The position numbers were made by a program, and so were the translations under genes. Under the pieces are notes generated by a model. The model had not been told where the DNA came from and did no database searches. It worked only from the letters and a program-made list of their open reading frames with translations. Below are positions 1 through 9,699 of a stretch of 64,000 bases of DNA, piece after piece (positions within the stretch are counted from its first letter, which is position 1; every line of letters starts with the position of its first letter). Source of the stretch: Psychrobacter cibarius (GTDB lineage Bacteria; Pseudomonadota; Gammaproteobacteria; Pseudomonadales; Moraxellaceae); contig CP131612.1 of assembly GCA_030686115.1 (NCBI GenBank), forward strand, positions 310,001 to 374,000, read 5' to 3'.

Positions 1-160
1 TTTATCAGCTGACCTTTTTAGGTTAAATGCTTCGATGGTAGCGCTATTGTAGAGGGCAAGCGGGCATCTGTCATTAAAAGCGCTGAAATACTAGGTAAAA
101 TGAGCGCTTAGCTATCCGTGATGAAAATTTTTTAAAAAGTCAGTCATAAACATAGCCAAT

Positions 161-191
161 AAAAAACCGACCATCATTTTGATAGTCGGTT
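161..191 (-). terminator. Rho-independent terminator of ackA-pta
   Basis: On the minus strand an AACCGAC/GTCGGTT stem closes a short AT-rich loop and is followed by six T. It lies about 35 bases beyond the pta stop codon, so it is the natural end of the ackA-pta transcript. Confidence 0.8.
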
Positions 192-226
192 ACCTATAGC
201 GCAATTAGTCATACATTTTAATGCAA

Positions 227-2383
227 TTAAATCGCGTCGCTATGAGCTTGAATAGCAGTAAGGGCGATGGTGTAGATAATATCATCGACCAAGGCTCCGC
301 GAGACAAGTCGTTTACTGGCTTATTCAAACCTTGCAGCATTGGGCCAACACTCACTACATTGGCGCTACGTTGTACGGCTTTATAAGTGGTATTGCCCGT
401 ATTGAGGTCTGGGAAAATAAAGACGTTGGCTTGCCCAGCAACCGGTGAATCAGGCGCTTTTTGCTTGCCGACGCTCATGACAGAAGCTGCATCATACTGT
501 AGCGGTCCATCGACTTTTAGATGTGGCGCACGCTCGCGGACGATTTGGGTCGCACGGGTGACTTTTTCGACATCTGCGCCAGTTCCTGATGAGCCTGTAG
601 AATAGCTAATCATCGCAACTTTTGGATCAATACCGAAGGCGGCAGCAGACTGTGCTGATTGAATGGCAATCTCAGCCAGTTCTTCGGCATTTGGATCAGG
701 ATTAATGGCACAGTCACCGTAGACAACCACTTGCTCAGGCAGCAGCATAAAAAATACTGATGATACAAGCGAGTATTGCGGTGCGGTCTTAATCAACTGA
801 AACGCTGGACGAACGGTATTAGCGGTGGTATGAATTGCGCCAGAAACGAGGCCGTCGACTTCGTCCATCTGTAGCATGGTCGTGCCTAGATATACGGTGT
901 CTTTTAAGTATTCAGCCGCGACTTCTGCGCTGGTTTTACCTTTACGGCGTTCGACCACTGCAGCGATATACTTATCCATATCAAGCGTATCTGGATCAAT
1001 TATTTCAAGACCTTCAGGTAAAACTAAGTCGAGATTTTTAGCCACTTGCTCGACATCGCTACGCTTAGCGAGTAGTACACAGTTGGCGATGCCGCGGCTT
1101 TGACAGATACAAGCGGCTTCAACCGTACGCGGCTCAGAACCCTCTGGTAGCACGATGCGTTTTTTGGCGTCTTGTGCTTTTTTAACCACTTGATGACGGA
1201 ATGCAGATGGTGAGAGGCGCGGCTCATGATTTTGACTAAAATAGTCTTTAATCCAGCTAAGATCTAAATGGGCGGCGACATAACGAGCCACTTCTTCAGC
1301 ACGTTCGGTATCATCACTTGGAATCTCTGCGCTCATGTGCATGAGGCTTTGTACGGTCTCATAGCTGTCGCTTTCGACACTCATGACAGGGATGCCTGTT
1401 TTGAGGGCAGATTGCCATAGCTCAGCGACGGTTGCACTCGGCTCGACGCCGCCGGTTAATACTAATCCTGCCAGCGGGATACCATTGATACAAGCCAAAC
1501 CTGCTGCTAATAGTAAATCATCTCGATCGCCCGGTACGACGATAAGGGTGCCACGTTTAAACACCTCATCGACGCGTGCGACCGAGCGTGCGGTTAGGCT
1601 AATGCGGTTAATACGGCGTGACTTAGCTTCACCGACATTGAGCCATTTGGCATCAAGCTCAGTGGCGATATCCCACGTACGAGGCACGGACAGTGAATCA
1701 CTGAATGGCACTACCCCGATTAAACGGAACGCATCAGTATTAAAATGCGGTGATAGGCGCTGGACTTCTTGCATAAAGCCTTCATCTAAACTCACAACTG
1801 CTTCGCCAGGGGCAACGATTTGATTTTCTACGGTACTTTGCGCATTTGGCAAGTCATGTACACGCATCAAAATCGCGCCGAGCGTGCGCTCATGGGCGAT
1901 GCCGCCAAACTCACGAGCGTGAACGTCAAGTTTATCAGCCAGGTAGGCCGGTTTACTGGTATCAGCAGTGCTAACAAAGATGATTCTAGCATCTAACGCA
2001 TGAGCAATCGCCCGGTTGATTTGCGAGGCATAAGAGGTCTCTGTGGTCGGTACTAAGCCTTCACAGATCACCACATCATAATCATCGCCCAGAGTATGAT
2101 AATTGACGACCACCTCTTCCATCAAGTCATCAAGATTACCATCACCAATCATACGCTCGACACGCTGCCGACTGATAGATTTAGGTGGCGTCAGACCAAA
2201 AGCATGCATTGCTAACGCGCTTGAGCTGTCTAAACTGTTTTGCTTATCAAGTGTATCATCTTGCAAAAATGGCTTCATAAAGCCCGCTTTGATACCGTTG
2301 TAATCAAGAGCGCGGATCAATCCAAGCGCTGCTGACGTTACGCCGATACCACGGCTGATGGGAACTAGTAAAATGGTTTGCAT
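227..2383 (-). CDS. pta: Phosphate acetyltransferase (long Pta type)
   Basis: Interconverts acetyl-CoA and acetyl phosphate in the cytoplasm, the partner reaction to AckA. At 718 residues it is the long three-domain form: an N-terminal P-loop/dethiobiotin-synthetase-like domain (about 1-200, beginning MQTILLVPISRGIGVTSAAL), a DRTGG-type middle domain (about 210-330) and the catalytic PTA domain (about 395-715, with VLPEGSEPRTVEAA and the late SYSTGSSGTG and GPLQYDAA segments). An AGGATA ribosome site precedes the ATG. It lies 215 bases downstream of ackA in the same direction and is followed by a terminator, so ackA-pta is probably one transcript. The N-terminal domains are regulatory in enterobacterial Pta; that role here is inferred. 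Confidence 0.96.
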   Translation of the reverse strand: MQTILLVPISRGIGVTSAALGLIRALDYNGIKAGFMKPFLQDDTLDKQNSLDSSSALAMHAFGLTPPKSISRQRVERMIGDGNLDDLMEEVVVNYHTLGDDYDVVICEGLVPTTETSYASQINRAIAHALDARIIFVSTADTSKPAYLADKLDVHAREFGGIAHERTLGAILMRVHDLPNAQSTVENQIVAPGEAVVSLDEGFMQEVQRLSPHFNTDAFRLIGVVPFSDSLSVPRTWDIATELDAKWLNVGEAKSRRINRISLTARSVARVDEVFKRGTLIVVPGDRDDLLLAAGLACINGIPLAGLVLTGGVEPSATVAELWQSALKTGIPVMSVESDSYETVQSLMHMSAEIPSDDTERAEEVARYVAAHLDLSWIKDYFSQNHEPRLSPSAFRHQVVKKAQDAKKRIVLPEGSEPRTVEAACICQSRGIANCVLLAKRSDVEQVAKNLDLVLPEGLEIIDPDTLDMDKYIAAVVERRKGKTSAEVAAEYLKDTVYLGTTMLQMDEVDGLVSGAIHTTANTVRPAFQLIKTAPQYSLVSSVFFMLLPEQVVVYGDCAINPDPNAEELAEIAIQSAQSAAAFGIDPKVAMISYSTGSSGTGADVEKVTRATQIVRERAPHLKVDGPLQYDAASVMSVGKQKAPDSPVAGQANVFIFPDLNTGNTTYKAVQRSANVVSVGPMLQGLNKPVNDLSRGALVDDIIYTIALTAIQAHSDAI

Positions 2384-2598
2384 AAAGTATCCTACGGTTT
2401 ATTATATTTTTAAAGCTCACTTCATCCTTGTTGGAATGAGTAAAACGTCGCGCTTCTCATCATAGGCTATGTATAAGAAGCGCTGGGCAAAAAAATAACT
2501 TAACACGTCTAATGAATAAAAGCTTATAAGGCGACTAGAAGCTTATGAGAAAATTACAAGTAACTTATAATATAAGCAACTTATCAAAAATCTCGAGC

Positions 2599-3831
2599 TT
2601 AGAGTAAGCCCAATGCTTCACGTGTTTCTTGAGCAATACGGCACTCTTCATCGGTTGGCACAACCCATAGCTCAATGCTGCTATCGTCTGCGTGGAAGCT
2701 GCCTTCGCTACCACCAAACAAGCTCGCATTTTTGTCAGCGTCTACTTTTATGCCGAAATGACGCATCACTTCTAGGATACTGGTTCGGGTGGTGACTGAG
2801 TTTTCGCCGATACCACCCGTAAAGACAATGCCTGTGAATTCTGGCAGCGCGCAGCTTAAGCTGGCAAGATATTTACCGACGCGGTAACAAAACATCTCGA
2901 TAGCGAGCTTAGCATCTGCATGACCTTCGTTCGCCGCTTGTTCGACGGTACGTAAATCATTAGACAATCCTGAGACACCCAATAGACCACTTTCATTATT
3001 GAGCATGGCATCAATCTCTTCCAAGCTCATACCGAGCTGGCGCTTTAGGTGTATGTGTAGACTTGGGTCAACATCACCACTACGCGTACCCATCATGAGC
3101 CCTTCAAGCGGGGTCAGACCCATACTGGTATCGAAACTTTTGCCATCATAAACGGCAGTTGCCGAGCAGCCATTACCCAGATGCGCTGTAAGCCAGCCAT
3201 GTGGGCCTTTAGACTCAGTAATTTCACTGGCACGCTCTGAGACGTAAGCATGAGAGGTACCATGAAAGCCATAACGGCGGATTTTGTGTTCTTCGTACAG
3301 GGCTTTTGGTAGTGGGTAGCGAAAAGCAACAGGAGGCATGGTTTGATGAAAGGCCGTATCAAAGACGACGACTTGAGGAATATCAGGATAAATCGCCTGT
3401 ACCGCTTCGATACCTAAAGCATGGGCAGGGTTATGTAGGGGCGCGAGTATTTTTAAGCGTTTTACTTCGTCCAGTACATGCTCATCGACACGGACCGCTG
3501 CAGAGTACTCACGGCCGCCATGAACCACGCGATGACCAACGGCGATGAAATGATACTGTTCTAATAGCTCAAGGATTTTTTGTAGTGCTAACTGATGACG
3601 ACCACCTGAGATAGAAATTTCCAGCTTATCACCATTCAACGTCGTGTGTTTGATACGAGCAGTATCGAGTCCTAAGTTTTCGGCCAAACCAGTGATACGA
3701 ATAGAATTGTCTTCGCTAATCAGCGCGTATTTGATAGATGAGGAACCGCAGTTGAGGACTAAGGTGGGATTGATTAGATTCGATGTTTCGGTATTTTTGT
3801 CATCAAAAGTGGTGGTTAGGCTGGCGCTCAT
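2599..3831 (-). CDS. ackA: Acetate kinase
   Basis: Transfers phosphate between ATP/acetate and acetyl phosphate/ADP; with Pta it forms the reversible acetate overflow and activation route. The 410-residue protein carries the family landmarks in order: NCGSSSIKYAL near residue 27, VGHRVVHGG, FHQTMP, RRYGFHGTSHAYV, HLGNGCSA, GTRSGDVDP and GGIGENS near the C-terminus. The length is normal for the family. The start is supported by an AAGGACAG ribosome site just before ATGAGC. It is first in the minus-strand ackA-pta pair. The first 20 residues or so extend ahead of the conserved core and look poorly conserved. Confidence 0.97.
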   Translation of the reverse strand: MSASLTTTFDDKNTETSNLINPTLVLNCGSSSIKYALISEDNSIRITGLAENLGLDTARIKHTTLNGDKLEISISGGRHQLALQKILELLEQYHFIAVGHRVVHGGREYSAAVRVDEHVLDEVKRLKILAPLHNPAHALGIEAVQAIYPDIPQVVVFDTAFHQTMPPVAFRYPLPKALYEEHKIRRYGFHGTSHAYVSERASEITESKGPHGWLTAHLGNGCSATAVYDGKSFDTSMGLTPLEGLMMGTRSGDVDPSLHIHLKRQLGMSLEEIDAMLNNESGLLGVSGLSNDLRTVEQAANEGHADAKLAIEMFCYRVGKYLASLSCALPEFTGIVFTGGIGENSVTTRTSILEVMRHFGIKVDADKNASLFGGSEGSFHADDSSIELWVVPTDEECRIAQETREALGLL

Positions 3832-4458
3832 ACTCTGTCCTTAGATTGTATTTTGTAAAGGGTGACTCATCACAGACGAGTACCGGTTGAATAAACAAAA
3901 ACCAGCCGCATCCATGCCGACATAGGTCAAGCAAGTACATTGCTGATTCTGGTCACTCTTGGGCTGGCACTATTGATCAGTGCTTGTTAAGTCGCATGCT
4001 AGCGCCTCAACACAGTCGCAAGGTCTACACATAATGTACCATAGTTTTATGGCTATACCACGATAACTATAAGGGTTAAATTGATAGAATGTGGTATAGA
4101 CAATACAACTGTACACCGAGTGTCGCTAGGGTTTGTCGGCTGCTACAGCCAAATATAATAGCTCATAATAAATTGTAAGAAAATTTGTCTAAGTAAATAT
4201 AATAGGCTATTTTACCATTATAGGGATACATTAAGACCGCTAGTATCAACGATCGCTTAGTAAATGGCAGTCGCACGGTCTAGTAAAGCTTAGCAAAACT
4301 TAGAAAAACCAAACTCGTCCAAATTTATTGATTAGGGACATTCAGTATGCACACAGCATTATGTAATAATGCTATTATCCAAAGCAGTCATATTGTCATT
4401 TTTTAGCGATGAAGATAGCTTTTATTTAGCTGTCTATAGGGTTTGATCTATCGCCTTT
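3832..4458. other. Gene-free divergent region between ackA and lptM
   Basis: About 630 bases with no convincing gene on either strand. It must hold the minus-strand ackA promoter and the plus-strand lptM-lysA promoter. I could not single out a well-matched sigma-70 pair and saw no riboswitch-like fold or repeat copy. Confidence 0.5.
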
Positions 4459-4515
4459 ATGACTCGTGCTTTTTATCATCCTCATGCCATTGCAAAGTCA
4501 CAGGTTCTCTATTCT

Positions 4516-4797
4516 ATGTTTACTATTAACCGCTTTTCGAAAACTGAGCACACTGATGTCGCTGATCTTGGTCGCCGTGTTATCTCCACTTTTATTATCA
4601 GTGGGGTGATGATGGGTTTGGTGGGTTGCGGTCAAAAAGGCAATCTATACCTCGCCGACGCTAGTAGCCAGACGGTTCAAGGAGCTACGGATAGCGCTGG
4701 CATACAGGGTAGTACCTATTCGACACAAGATGATGGTCATCAAGAAATGGATGGTTTTAAGCTACCGGAACCCAGTGAAGACCCTAATGATTATTGA
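4516..4797 (+). CDS. lptM: LptM-like small lipoprotein
   Basis: Small secreted lipoprotein. A basic n-region with RR, a hydrophobic stretch and the lipobox LVGC lead into CGQKGNLYLAD, the conserved start of the LptM (YifL) family, whose members assist LptD assembly in the outer membrane in E. coli. The remainder is a short polar tail rich in Ser, Gln and Asp. The frame is open from an ATG at 4459; I prefer 4516 because it gives a signal peptide of normal length, but neither start has a strong ribosome site. It sits directly upstream of lysA, as is usual in Moraxellaceae and Pseudomonas. The family call is good; function is inferred from the family. Confidence 0.75.
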   Translation: MFTINRFSKTEHTDVADLGRRVISTFIISGVMMGLVGCGQKGNLYLADASSQTVQGATDSAGIQGSTYSTQDDGHQEMDGFKLPEPSEDPNDY

Positions 4798-4890
4798 TTT
4801 TTATTAAAAACTCAATGCCGTCAACGAGATTTCGGTGTGCACCCTAAGATTTTTTTAACTTTGTAACCTGATGAAATTAGAGATGTTTAT

Positions 4891-6246
4891 ATGAGTCATT
4901 CTGAGCAACAAACTGGCGAATCTGTCACGATCCAAACTGAGCAAGGCTTGTATGTTAATCCTCAAGCTTTAACCGCCCATTTACCCGCGCTAGATTATCG
5001 TGATGATGCATTGTATATGGAGCAGGTAAGCATTGATGATGTGGTTAAACACTATGGTACGCCATGCTATGTCTACTCAAAACAAGCCATTTTGGATGTC
5101 TATCAAGCTTATAGCGATAGCTTTGCCAGTTTAACGCACCAGATTTGTTATGCGGTAAAAGCCAATTCTAATCTTGCAGTACTTGGTATATTGGCGCAAG
5201 CAGGGGCAGGATTTGATATCGTCTCTCGTGGCGAGCTCATGCGCGTACTGGCGGCAGGTGGTGATGCTTCACGTGTGGTGTTCTCAGGCGTGGGCAAGAC
5301 TGATAGCGATATCGAGTATGCCCTGACCCAAGGTATTGGTTGTTTTAACGTAGAGTCAATCAGCGAGCTGACTTTGATTAATGATGTGGCACAGAAATTG
5401 GATAAACCTGCGCCAATTTCACTACGGGTCAATCCTAATGTCGACGCCAAGACGCATCCGTATATCTCAACAGGGTTAAAAGACAATAAATTTGGTATCA
5501 CCCACGAAGACGCGGTTGCCGTCTATGAGCAAGCGGCGCAATTATCTCATATCGATATCGTCGGTATTGACTGTCATATTGGCTCGCAGTTGACTGAAGT
5601 TGCGCCATTTGTCGCGGCTTTGGATAAAGTGATTGAGCTGATATATAACTTACATGATAAAGGTATTGAGCTGCGTCATATCGATTTGGGCGGTGGTTTG
5701 GGTGTGCGTTATATCGATGAGACCCCAGTATCTATCGACGAGTTTGCCCAAGCGTTATTACCGAAACTTAGCGAGCTTGGCTTAACGGTATTCTTTGAGC
5801 CGGGTCGCAGTATTGTAGCAAATGCTGGGGTATTATTGACCAAGGTTGATGTACTCAAACCAACGAAACATAAGAACTTTGCCATTGTTGACGCAGCAAT
5901 GAATGACTTGATTCGTCCGGCGTTATATCAAGCTGAAATGGCAGTCATTCCAAGTGTTTTGCCTGAGAATGGCATCGACACTGATGGCACGCAGCCATGG
6001 GATATCGTTGGCGCTATTTGCGAAACGGGTGATTTTTTAGCGAAAGACCGTTTATTGTCGCTCGCGGTAGGCGATGTTTTAGCAATCACAGGCGCTGGTG
6101 CGTACGGCTTTACCATGAGTAGCAATTATAATTCACGCCCGCGTGCTAGTGAGGTAATGGTAGCCGATGATAGCCATCAACTGATTCGTAAACGCGAAAT
6201 TATTGAAGCGTTATATGAAGACGAAGTATTGTGGCAAGGTAAATAA
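4891..6246 (+). CDS. lysA: Diaminopimelate decarboxylase
   Basis: PLP enzyme that decarboxylates meso-diaminopimelate to L-lysine, the last step of lysine synthesis. It is an alanine-racemase-fold group IV decarboxylase: the PLP lysine lies in CYAVKANSN (K90), followed by HIGSQL, the glycine-rich HIDLGGGLGV phosphate site, EPGRSIVANAG and the CETGDFLA active-site segment from the partner subunit. At 451 residues it is slightly longer than the usual 415-420 because of about 30 extra N-terminal residues. It follows lptM by 93 bases, precedes dapF, and is closed by a hairpin terminator, so dapF probably has its own promoter. Confidence 0.97.
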   Translation: MSHSEQQTGESVTIQTEQGLYVNPQALTAHLPALDYRDDALYMEQVSIDDVVKHYGTPCYVYSKQAILDVYQAYSDSFASLTHQICYAVKANSNLAVLGILAQAGAGFDIVSRGELMRVLAAGGDASRVVFSGVGKTDSDIEYALTQGIGCFNVESISELTLINDVAQKLDKPAPISLRVNPNVDAKTHPYISTGLKDNKFGITHEDAVAVYEQAAQLSHIDIVGIDCHIGSQLTEVAPFVAALDKVIELIYNLHDKGIELRHIDLGGGLGVRYIDETPVSIDEFAQALLPKLSELGLTVFFEPGRSIVANAGVLLTKVDVLKPTKHKNFAIVDAAMNDLIRPALYQAEMAVIPSVLPENGIDTDGTQPWDIVGAICETGDFLAKDRLLSLAVGDVLAITGAGAYGFTMSSNYNSRPRASEVMVADDSHQLIRKREIIEALYEDEVLWQGK

Positions 6247-6266
6247 ATCGGTGACCAACAGATTTG

Positions 6267-6316
6267 GCCATTTTTAGCCCATTTAGGCGTTTTCATTTAG
6301 ATTGAGGGCATGCCCT
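6267..6316 (-). repeat. Half-copy of the 172-bp MITE-like repeat
   Basis: About 50 bases match the outer end of the repeat family seen at 28423-28594 and 51866-52037, read on the minus strand. The shared parts are the ATTTTTAGCCCATTTAG segment and the terminal ATTGAGGrCAyGCyCT followed by TA. The inner part and the other terminus are missing, and the intervening bases have drifted. It sits between lysA and its terminator. Confidence 0.6.
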
Positions 6317-6320
6317 AGAT

Positions 6321-6356
6321 AAAAAGCCCATTGTCTTTATGATGATGGGCTTTTTT
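6321..6356 (+). terminator. Terminator after lysA
   Basis: AAAAAGCCCAT pairs with ATGGGCTTTTTT around a short loop, giving a stem with a T run. It separates lptM-lysA from dapF-xerC. Confidence 0.85.
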
Positions 6357-6508
6357 ATGGCCTGCTCTAATGAGAGATATCAGTTTGGCTGTACAAGGTG
6401 GATTTAGCATCGTGCTAACTTAGTATTTGATAGCGGTGATAGTTATGATTGTATCTGACAGCGTGCTAATATAAGACATACATAAAAATAGGATAGGATA
6501 ACAAGGAT

Positions 6509-7396
6509 ATGCTAATAGAATTTACGAAGATGCATGGTCTAGGCAATGATTTTATGGTCATCGATTTGGTGACTCAGCGCTTAGATTTGACCAAGGATTT
6601 GGTACAGTTACTGGGTGACCGTCATTTGGGTATTGGCTTTGATCAGCTGCTCGTCGTTGAGCCACCGATGCGTCCTGACGTTGATTTTAGTTATCGCATT
6701 TTTAATGCTGATGGGTCAGAAGTTGAGCAGTGCGGTAATGGTGCGCGCTGTTTTGCCCGTTTTGTGCAAGCGCGTAAACTGTCATTTAAACAGCGTTTGC
6801 GTGTTGAGACGGCAAGCGGCATCATTTCATTGACCACTGATCGTTACGGCTGGGTCGAAGTCGATATGGGTAAGCCGAAATTTGAACCAAGCGAGATTCC
6901 TTTTACCCCCAGAGCCACAACCAAAATTCAAAACGCCTATCATCTCGATGTAAATGGCACTCCTGTACAGCTTTATGTTGCCAATATGGGCAACCCGCAT
7001 GCCGTTATCAAAGTTGATAACGTGCTCGATGCCGACGTTGAAACCTTAGGCAAAGCCATCGAATCGCATCCCGCCTTTCCCGACCGTGTCAATGTCGGCT
7101 TTATGCAAGTGATGAATCAGCGTCATATTCGTCTGCGTGTCTATGAGCGCGGTGTCGGTGAGACACAAGCCTGTGGTACTGGCGCTTGTGCCGCAGTAGC
7201 GGTTGGTATCCGCGAAGGCTGGCTCGATGAAGGCGAAGACGTGCGTGCGCAGCTTTATGGTGGCAGTATGATCATCAAATGGCAGCCGGGTTATTCAGTG
7301 ATGATGACCGGTCCGACCGCCTTTGTTTACGAAGGCGTATTTAGCCCAGATGGTCTGATGGCGCAAGCGGGCATCAAGCCCAATCCAGAAGGCTAA
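6509..7396 (+). CDS. dapF: Diaminopimelate epimerase
   Basis: Epimerises LL- to meso-diaminopimelate for peptidoglycan and for LysA. The two catalytic cysteines are visible in their usual settings, one in CGNGARCFARF near residue 79 and one in ETQACGTGACA near residue 224. The N-terminal FTKMHGLGNDFMVID motif is typical, with the start fixed by AAGGAT before ATG. At 295 residues it is slightly longer than the usual 275, with a short C-terminal extension. The stop codon overlaps the xerC start (TAATG), so the two are translationally coupled. Confidence 0.97.
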   Translation: MLIEFTKMHGLGNDFMVIDLVTQRLDLTKDLVQLLGDRHLGIGFDQLLVVEPPMRPDVDFSYRIFNADGSEVEQCGNGARCFARFVQARKLSFKQRLRVETASGIISLTTDRYGWVEVDMGKPKFEPSEIPFTPRATTKIQNAYHLDVNGTPVQLYVANMGNPHAVIKVDNVLDADVETLGKAIESHPAFPDRVNVGFMQVMNQRHIRLRVYERGVGETQACGTGACAAVAVGIREGWLDEGEDVRAQLYGGSMIIKWQPGYSVMMTGPTAFVYEGVFSPDGLMAQAGIKPNPEG

Positions 7397-8445
7397 TGGA
7401 TAATAGGGCTATGTCCAATAAAAACAATCATACGATGGAGCCTACCTCAGATTCTGAGGCAGAAGCATGGCTATCAGTCGAGCACGCCGCAGCTATAGAG
7501 TCGGATGATGCGTTACGTGATTTGTTAGCGCCCGTGCATCGTTGGCTTAATGTCTTGTCGGTGCGCAATCACTCGCCGCATACGTTGACCGCCTATTTTG
7601 CAGGACTGAATCAATTGGCGCTATTTTTACGTGGGAAACGCCTGACGTGGACGCGCTGCGATAAGCGCCAATTAGCCCAGCATATTAGTCAACGCTTGGA
7701 TGAAGACAAGCTGGCACTTGCCAGCGTCCAGCAAGAGCTGTCAGCCATTCGCCATTTTTATGGCTGGTTGATAGAAGAGAACTTGGCACGTATCAATCCA
7801 ACGACTGGCTATCAGCTCAAACGTAGTCCTCGACCGCTGCCGTCTATCGCTGATGTTGATTTGCTCACTCAGCTGCTTGACCAAGAGATGCCTGACACAC
7901 CCGAACAAGCGCGCTTATGGCTCCGTGATAAGGCGATGTTTGAATTGCTATACAGCAGCGGTCTGCGCGTAGGCGAGTTGGTCGCGTTGGATATGGCCGA
8001 TGTGGATTTGTCAGACCTGCGCGTGCGCGTGACAGGTAAAGGCAATAAAACGCGTTTGGTGCCGTTAGGTATCAAGGCAGCAGAAGCGATTAGCCGTTAT
8101 CTACCGCATCGTAATCTGTGGGTGGAGCAAATGGACAGCGCATTATTTATTAGTGAAAAATTGGGTACGCGTTTATCGACACGGGCAGTGCAGCAGCGTC
8201 TCAAGGTTGCGGCTACCCGTGCCGGCATCGCACAAAATATGTATCCGCATCTATTGCGTCATTGTTTTGCCTCGCACATGCTGTCGGGCAGTGGCGATTT
8301 GCGCGCGGTGCAAGAAATGCTTGGGCATAGCGATATCAGTACCACGCAAATTTATACCCATGTCGATTTTGCTAAGCTCACGCAAGTCTATGATCGCGCT
8401 CATCCGCGCGCGACTCATACACGGACCGAAGAAAACAACACCTAA
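7396..8445 (+). CDS. xerC: Tyrosine recombinase XerC
   Basis: Site-specific recombinase that with XerD resolves chromosome dimers at dif. It has an N-terminal SAM-like DNA-binding domain (LSVRNHSPHTLTAYFAGL) and a C-terminal catalytic domain with the full set: Arg in SSGLRVGELVAL, Lys in VTGKGNKTRLVP, HLLRHCFASH, LGHSDIS and the nucleophilic Tyr in TTQIYTHVD. About 40 acidic, low-complexity residues precede the conserved core, making it longer (349) than the usual 300; ATGs at 7411 or 7435 are alternative starts. It overlaps dapF by one base. The dapF-xerC order is conserved in many gammaproteobacteria. Confidence 0.94.
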   Translation: MDNRAMSNKNNHTMEPTSDSEAEAWLSVEHAAAIESDDALRDLLAPVHRWLNVLSVRNHSPHTLTAYFAGLNQLALFLRGKRLTWTRCDKRQLAQHISQRLDEDKLALASVQQELSAIRHFYGWLIEENLARINPTTGYQLKRSPRPLPSIADVDLLTQLLDQEMPDTPEQARLWLRDKAMFELLYSSGLRVGELVALDMADVDLSDLRVRVTGKGNKTRLVPLGIKAAEAISRYLPHRNLWVEQMDSALFISEKLGTRLSTRAVQQRLKVAATRAGIAQNMYPHLLRHCFASHMLSGSGDLRAVQEMLGHSDISTTQIYTHVDFAKLTQVYDRAHPRATHTRTEENNT

Positions 8446-8486
8446 TATTCGATATTCAATACTTACTATTCAATATTGAAATTGAC

Positions 8487-9386
8487 TTACGCCAAACGAT
8501 GACAATCAAAAATGGGCATTTTTTGGCGGCCTTGCTGTTGAGTCTGTTTATCTAAGGTTGCCAAGATCAAAGCATAATCTTGGTTTTTTTCGTTACCCGT
8601 GGTTTTATCTAGTGCACTCGCATCATAGCTGTTAATAATCGTGCCATCAAAAGCTGTGATAGTGGTATGCCCCCACGTTTGACGGATATCACCGTTTTTA
8701 TAAACATGGTCGCCGCCTTGTGCTGCACCAATGACCATGCACTGACTGTCTAACGCCCGTGCGCGAAGTAACAGCGACCAGTGTGCTTGCCCCGTTAAAT
8801 AAGTAAATGCCGATGGCGCACTTAATATGTCAGCGCCTGCTTGACGTAAGCGCTGTGGCAATGCAGGAAAGCGTAGATCAAAGCAAATCATCATACCTAG
8901 TTGATAGACAGCATGATCACTCTCTACTGTTGCAACTACAGTCTGTGTACCGGGCTCAAACGTCGCCGCTTCATTATAGCTGCCATGTTTATCTGCTACC
9001 GTCGCCGTGAATAGGTGAATTTTGTCATAGCGTGCCACTCGCGTACCATCAGGGGCAAATAGCTGACTGACTTGGCGCAGTCTGCCATCAGGCACGATGA
9101 CGCCATCAGGGCGATAAGGGCAGGGCAGTGAGCCTGCCAGCACATAGACACCGTAAGTACTGGCATAGTCTGCTATCGTCGCTGATAGCGAATCAAAGCG
9201 TTCTGCGGTGGCAAATTGCTCGCCCATGCTACAGCAGTTTTCTGGTAAGACAACAAGGTGAGCACCTTGATGACTGGCATCGCTGATGGCAGCTTTTATA
9301 GCCGCTACGTTTTTTTCGATGTCTTGCTGGCTATTCATTTGAATCGCAGCAGTGACAAGGTGCAGTTTATTTGCTTGGTCATTCAT
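8487..9386 (-). CDS. Carbon-nitrogen hydrolase, nitrilase superfamily
   Basis: Cytoplasmic amidohydrolase of the Nit/omega-amidase branch. The catalytic triad is complete: Glu near residue 50 in VVLPENCCSMG (part of the triad region), Lys in RYDKIHLF and Cys in MMICFDLRFP. Both the SAFTYLTGQAHW and LLRARALDSQ segments resemble Nit1/deaminated-glutathione amidase. That substrate (2-oxoglutaramate or deaminated glutathione) is inference, not shown by the sequence. At 299 residues it is slightly longer than the usual 270. It is convergent with xerC, 41 bases apart, and appears to be monocistronic. Confidence 0.85.
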   Translation of the reverse strand: MNDQANKLHLVTAAIQMNSQQDIEKNVAAIKAAISDASHQGAHLVVLPENCCSMGEQFATAERFDSLSATIADYASTYGVYVLAGSLPCPYRPDGVIVPDGRLRQVSQLFAPDGTRVARYDKIHLFTATVADKHGSYNEAATFEPGTQTVVATVESDHAVYQLGMMICFDLRFPALPQRLRQAGADILSAPSAFTYLTGQAHWSLLLRARALDSQCMVIGAAQGGDHVYKNGDIRQTWGHTTITAFDGTIINSYDASALDKTTGNEKNQDYALILATLDKQTQQQGRQKMPIFDCHRLA

Positions 9387-9699
9387 CGTATTATTCTCGG
9401 TTAATGTTAAGAGTGATTCAATTTGCTCGAAGGTTTTGTGTCATGTACCTTGTATTTTTTATATAGCCTTATTATTATCAACAAGATTTGGTTGTTTATT
9501 GTTTAGCGGTTCATGCTAAAACGGTCAAATTTATAGGATTTTATAAGTAGAGAGCAATAAGCGTATTGGGCCGTCTATAAATTATCATAGCAAAATTGCC
9601 ACGAAAAATGCTATCGTCATGTCCTGATAACGTTAAATCGCTACTTTAAGTGGCAACATATATAGACTATCACCAGTATCGGAGTGTAATAAGCCACCC
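9387..9699. other. Divergent intergenic region before rpoN
   Basis: About 310 AT-rich bases between two divergent genes. No repeat-family copy or RNA fold stands out. It presumably holds both promoters, but no well-matched pair was found. A CGGAG ribosome site lies about 13 bases before the rpoN ATG. Confidence 0.4.

Noticed and set aside
1383..1823. Long open frame (146 codons) antisense to pta.
   Set aside because: It is a shadow of the pta frame; composition is that of reverse-complemented codons and there is no ribosome site.
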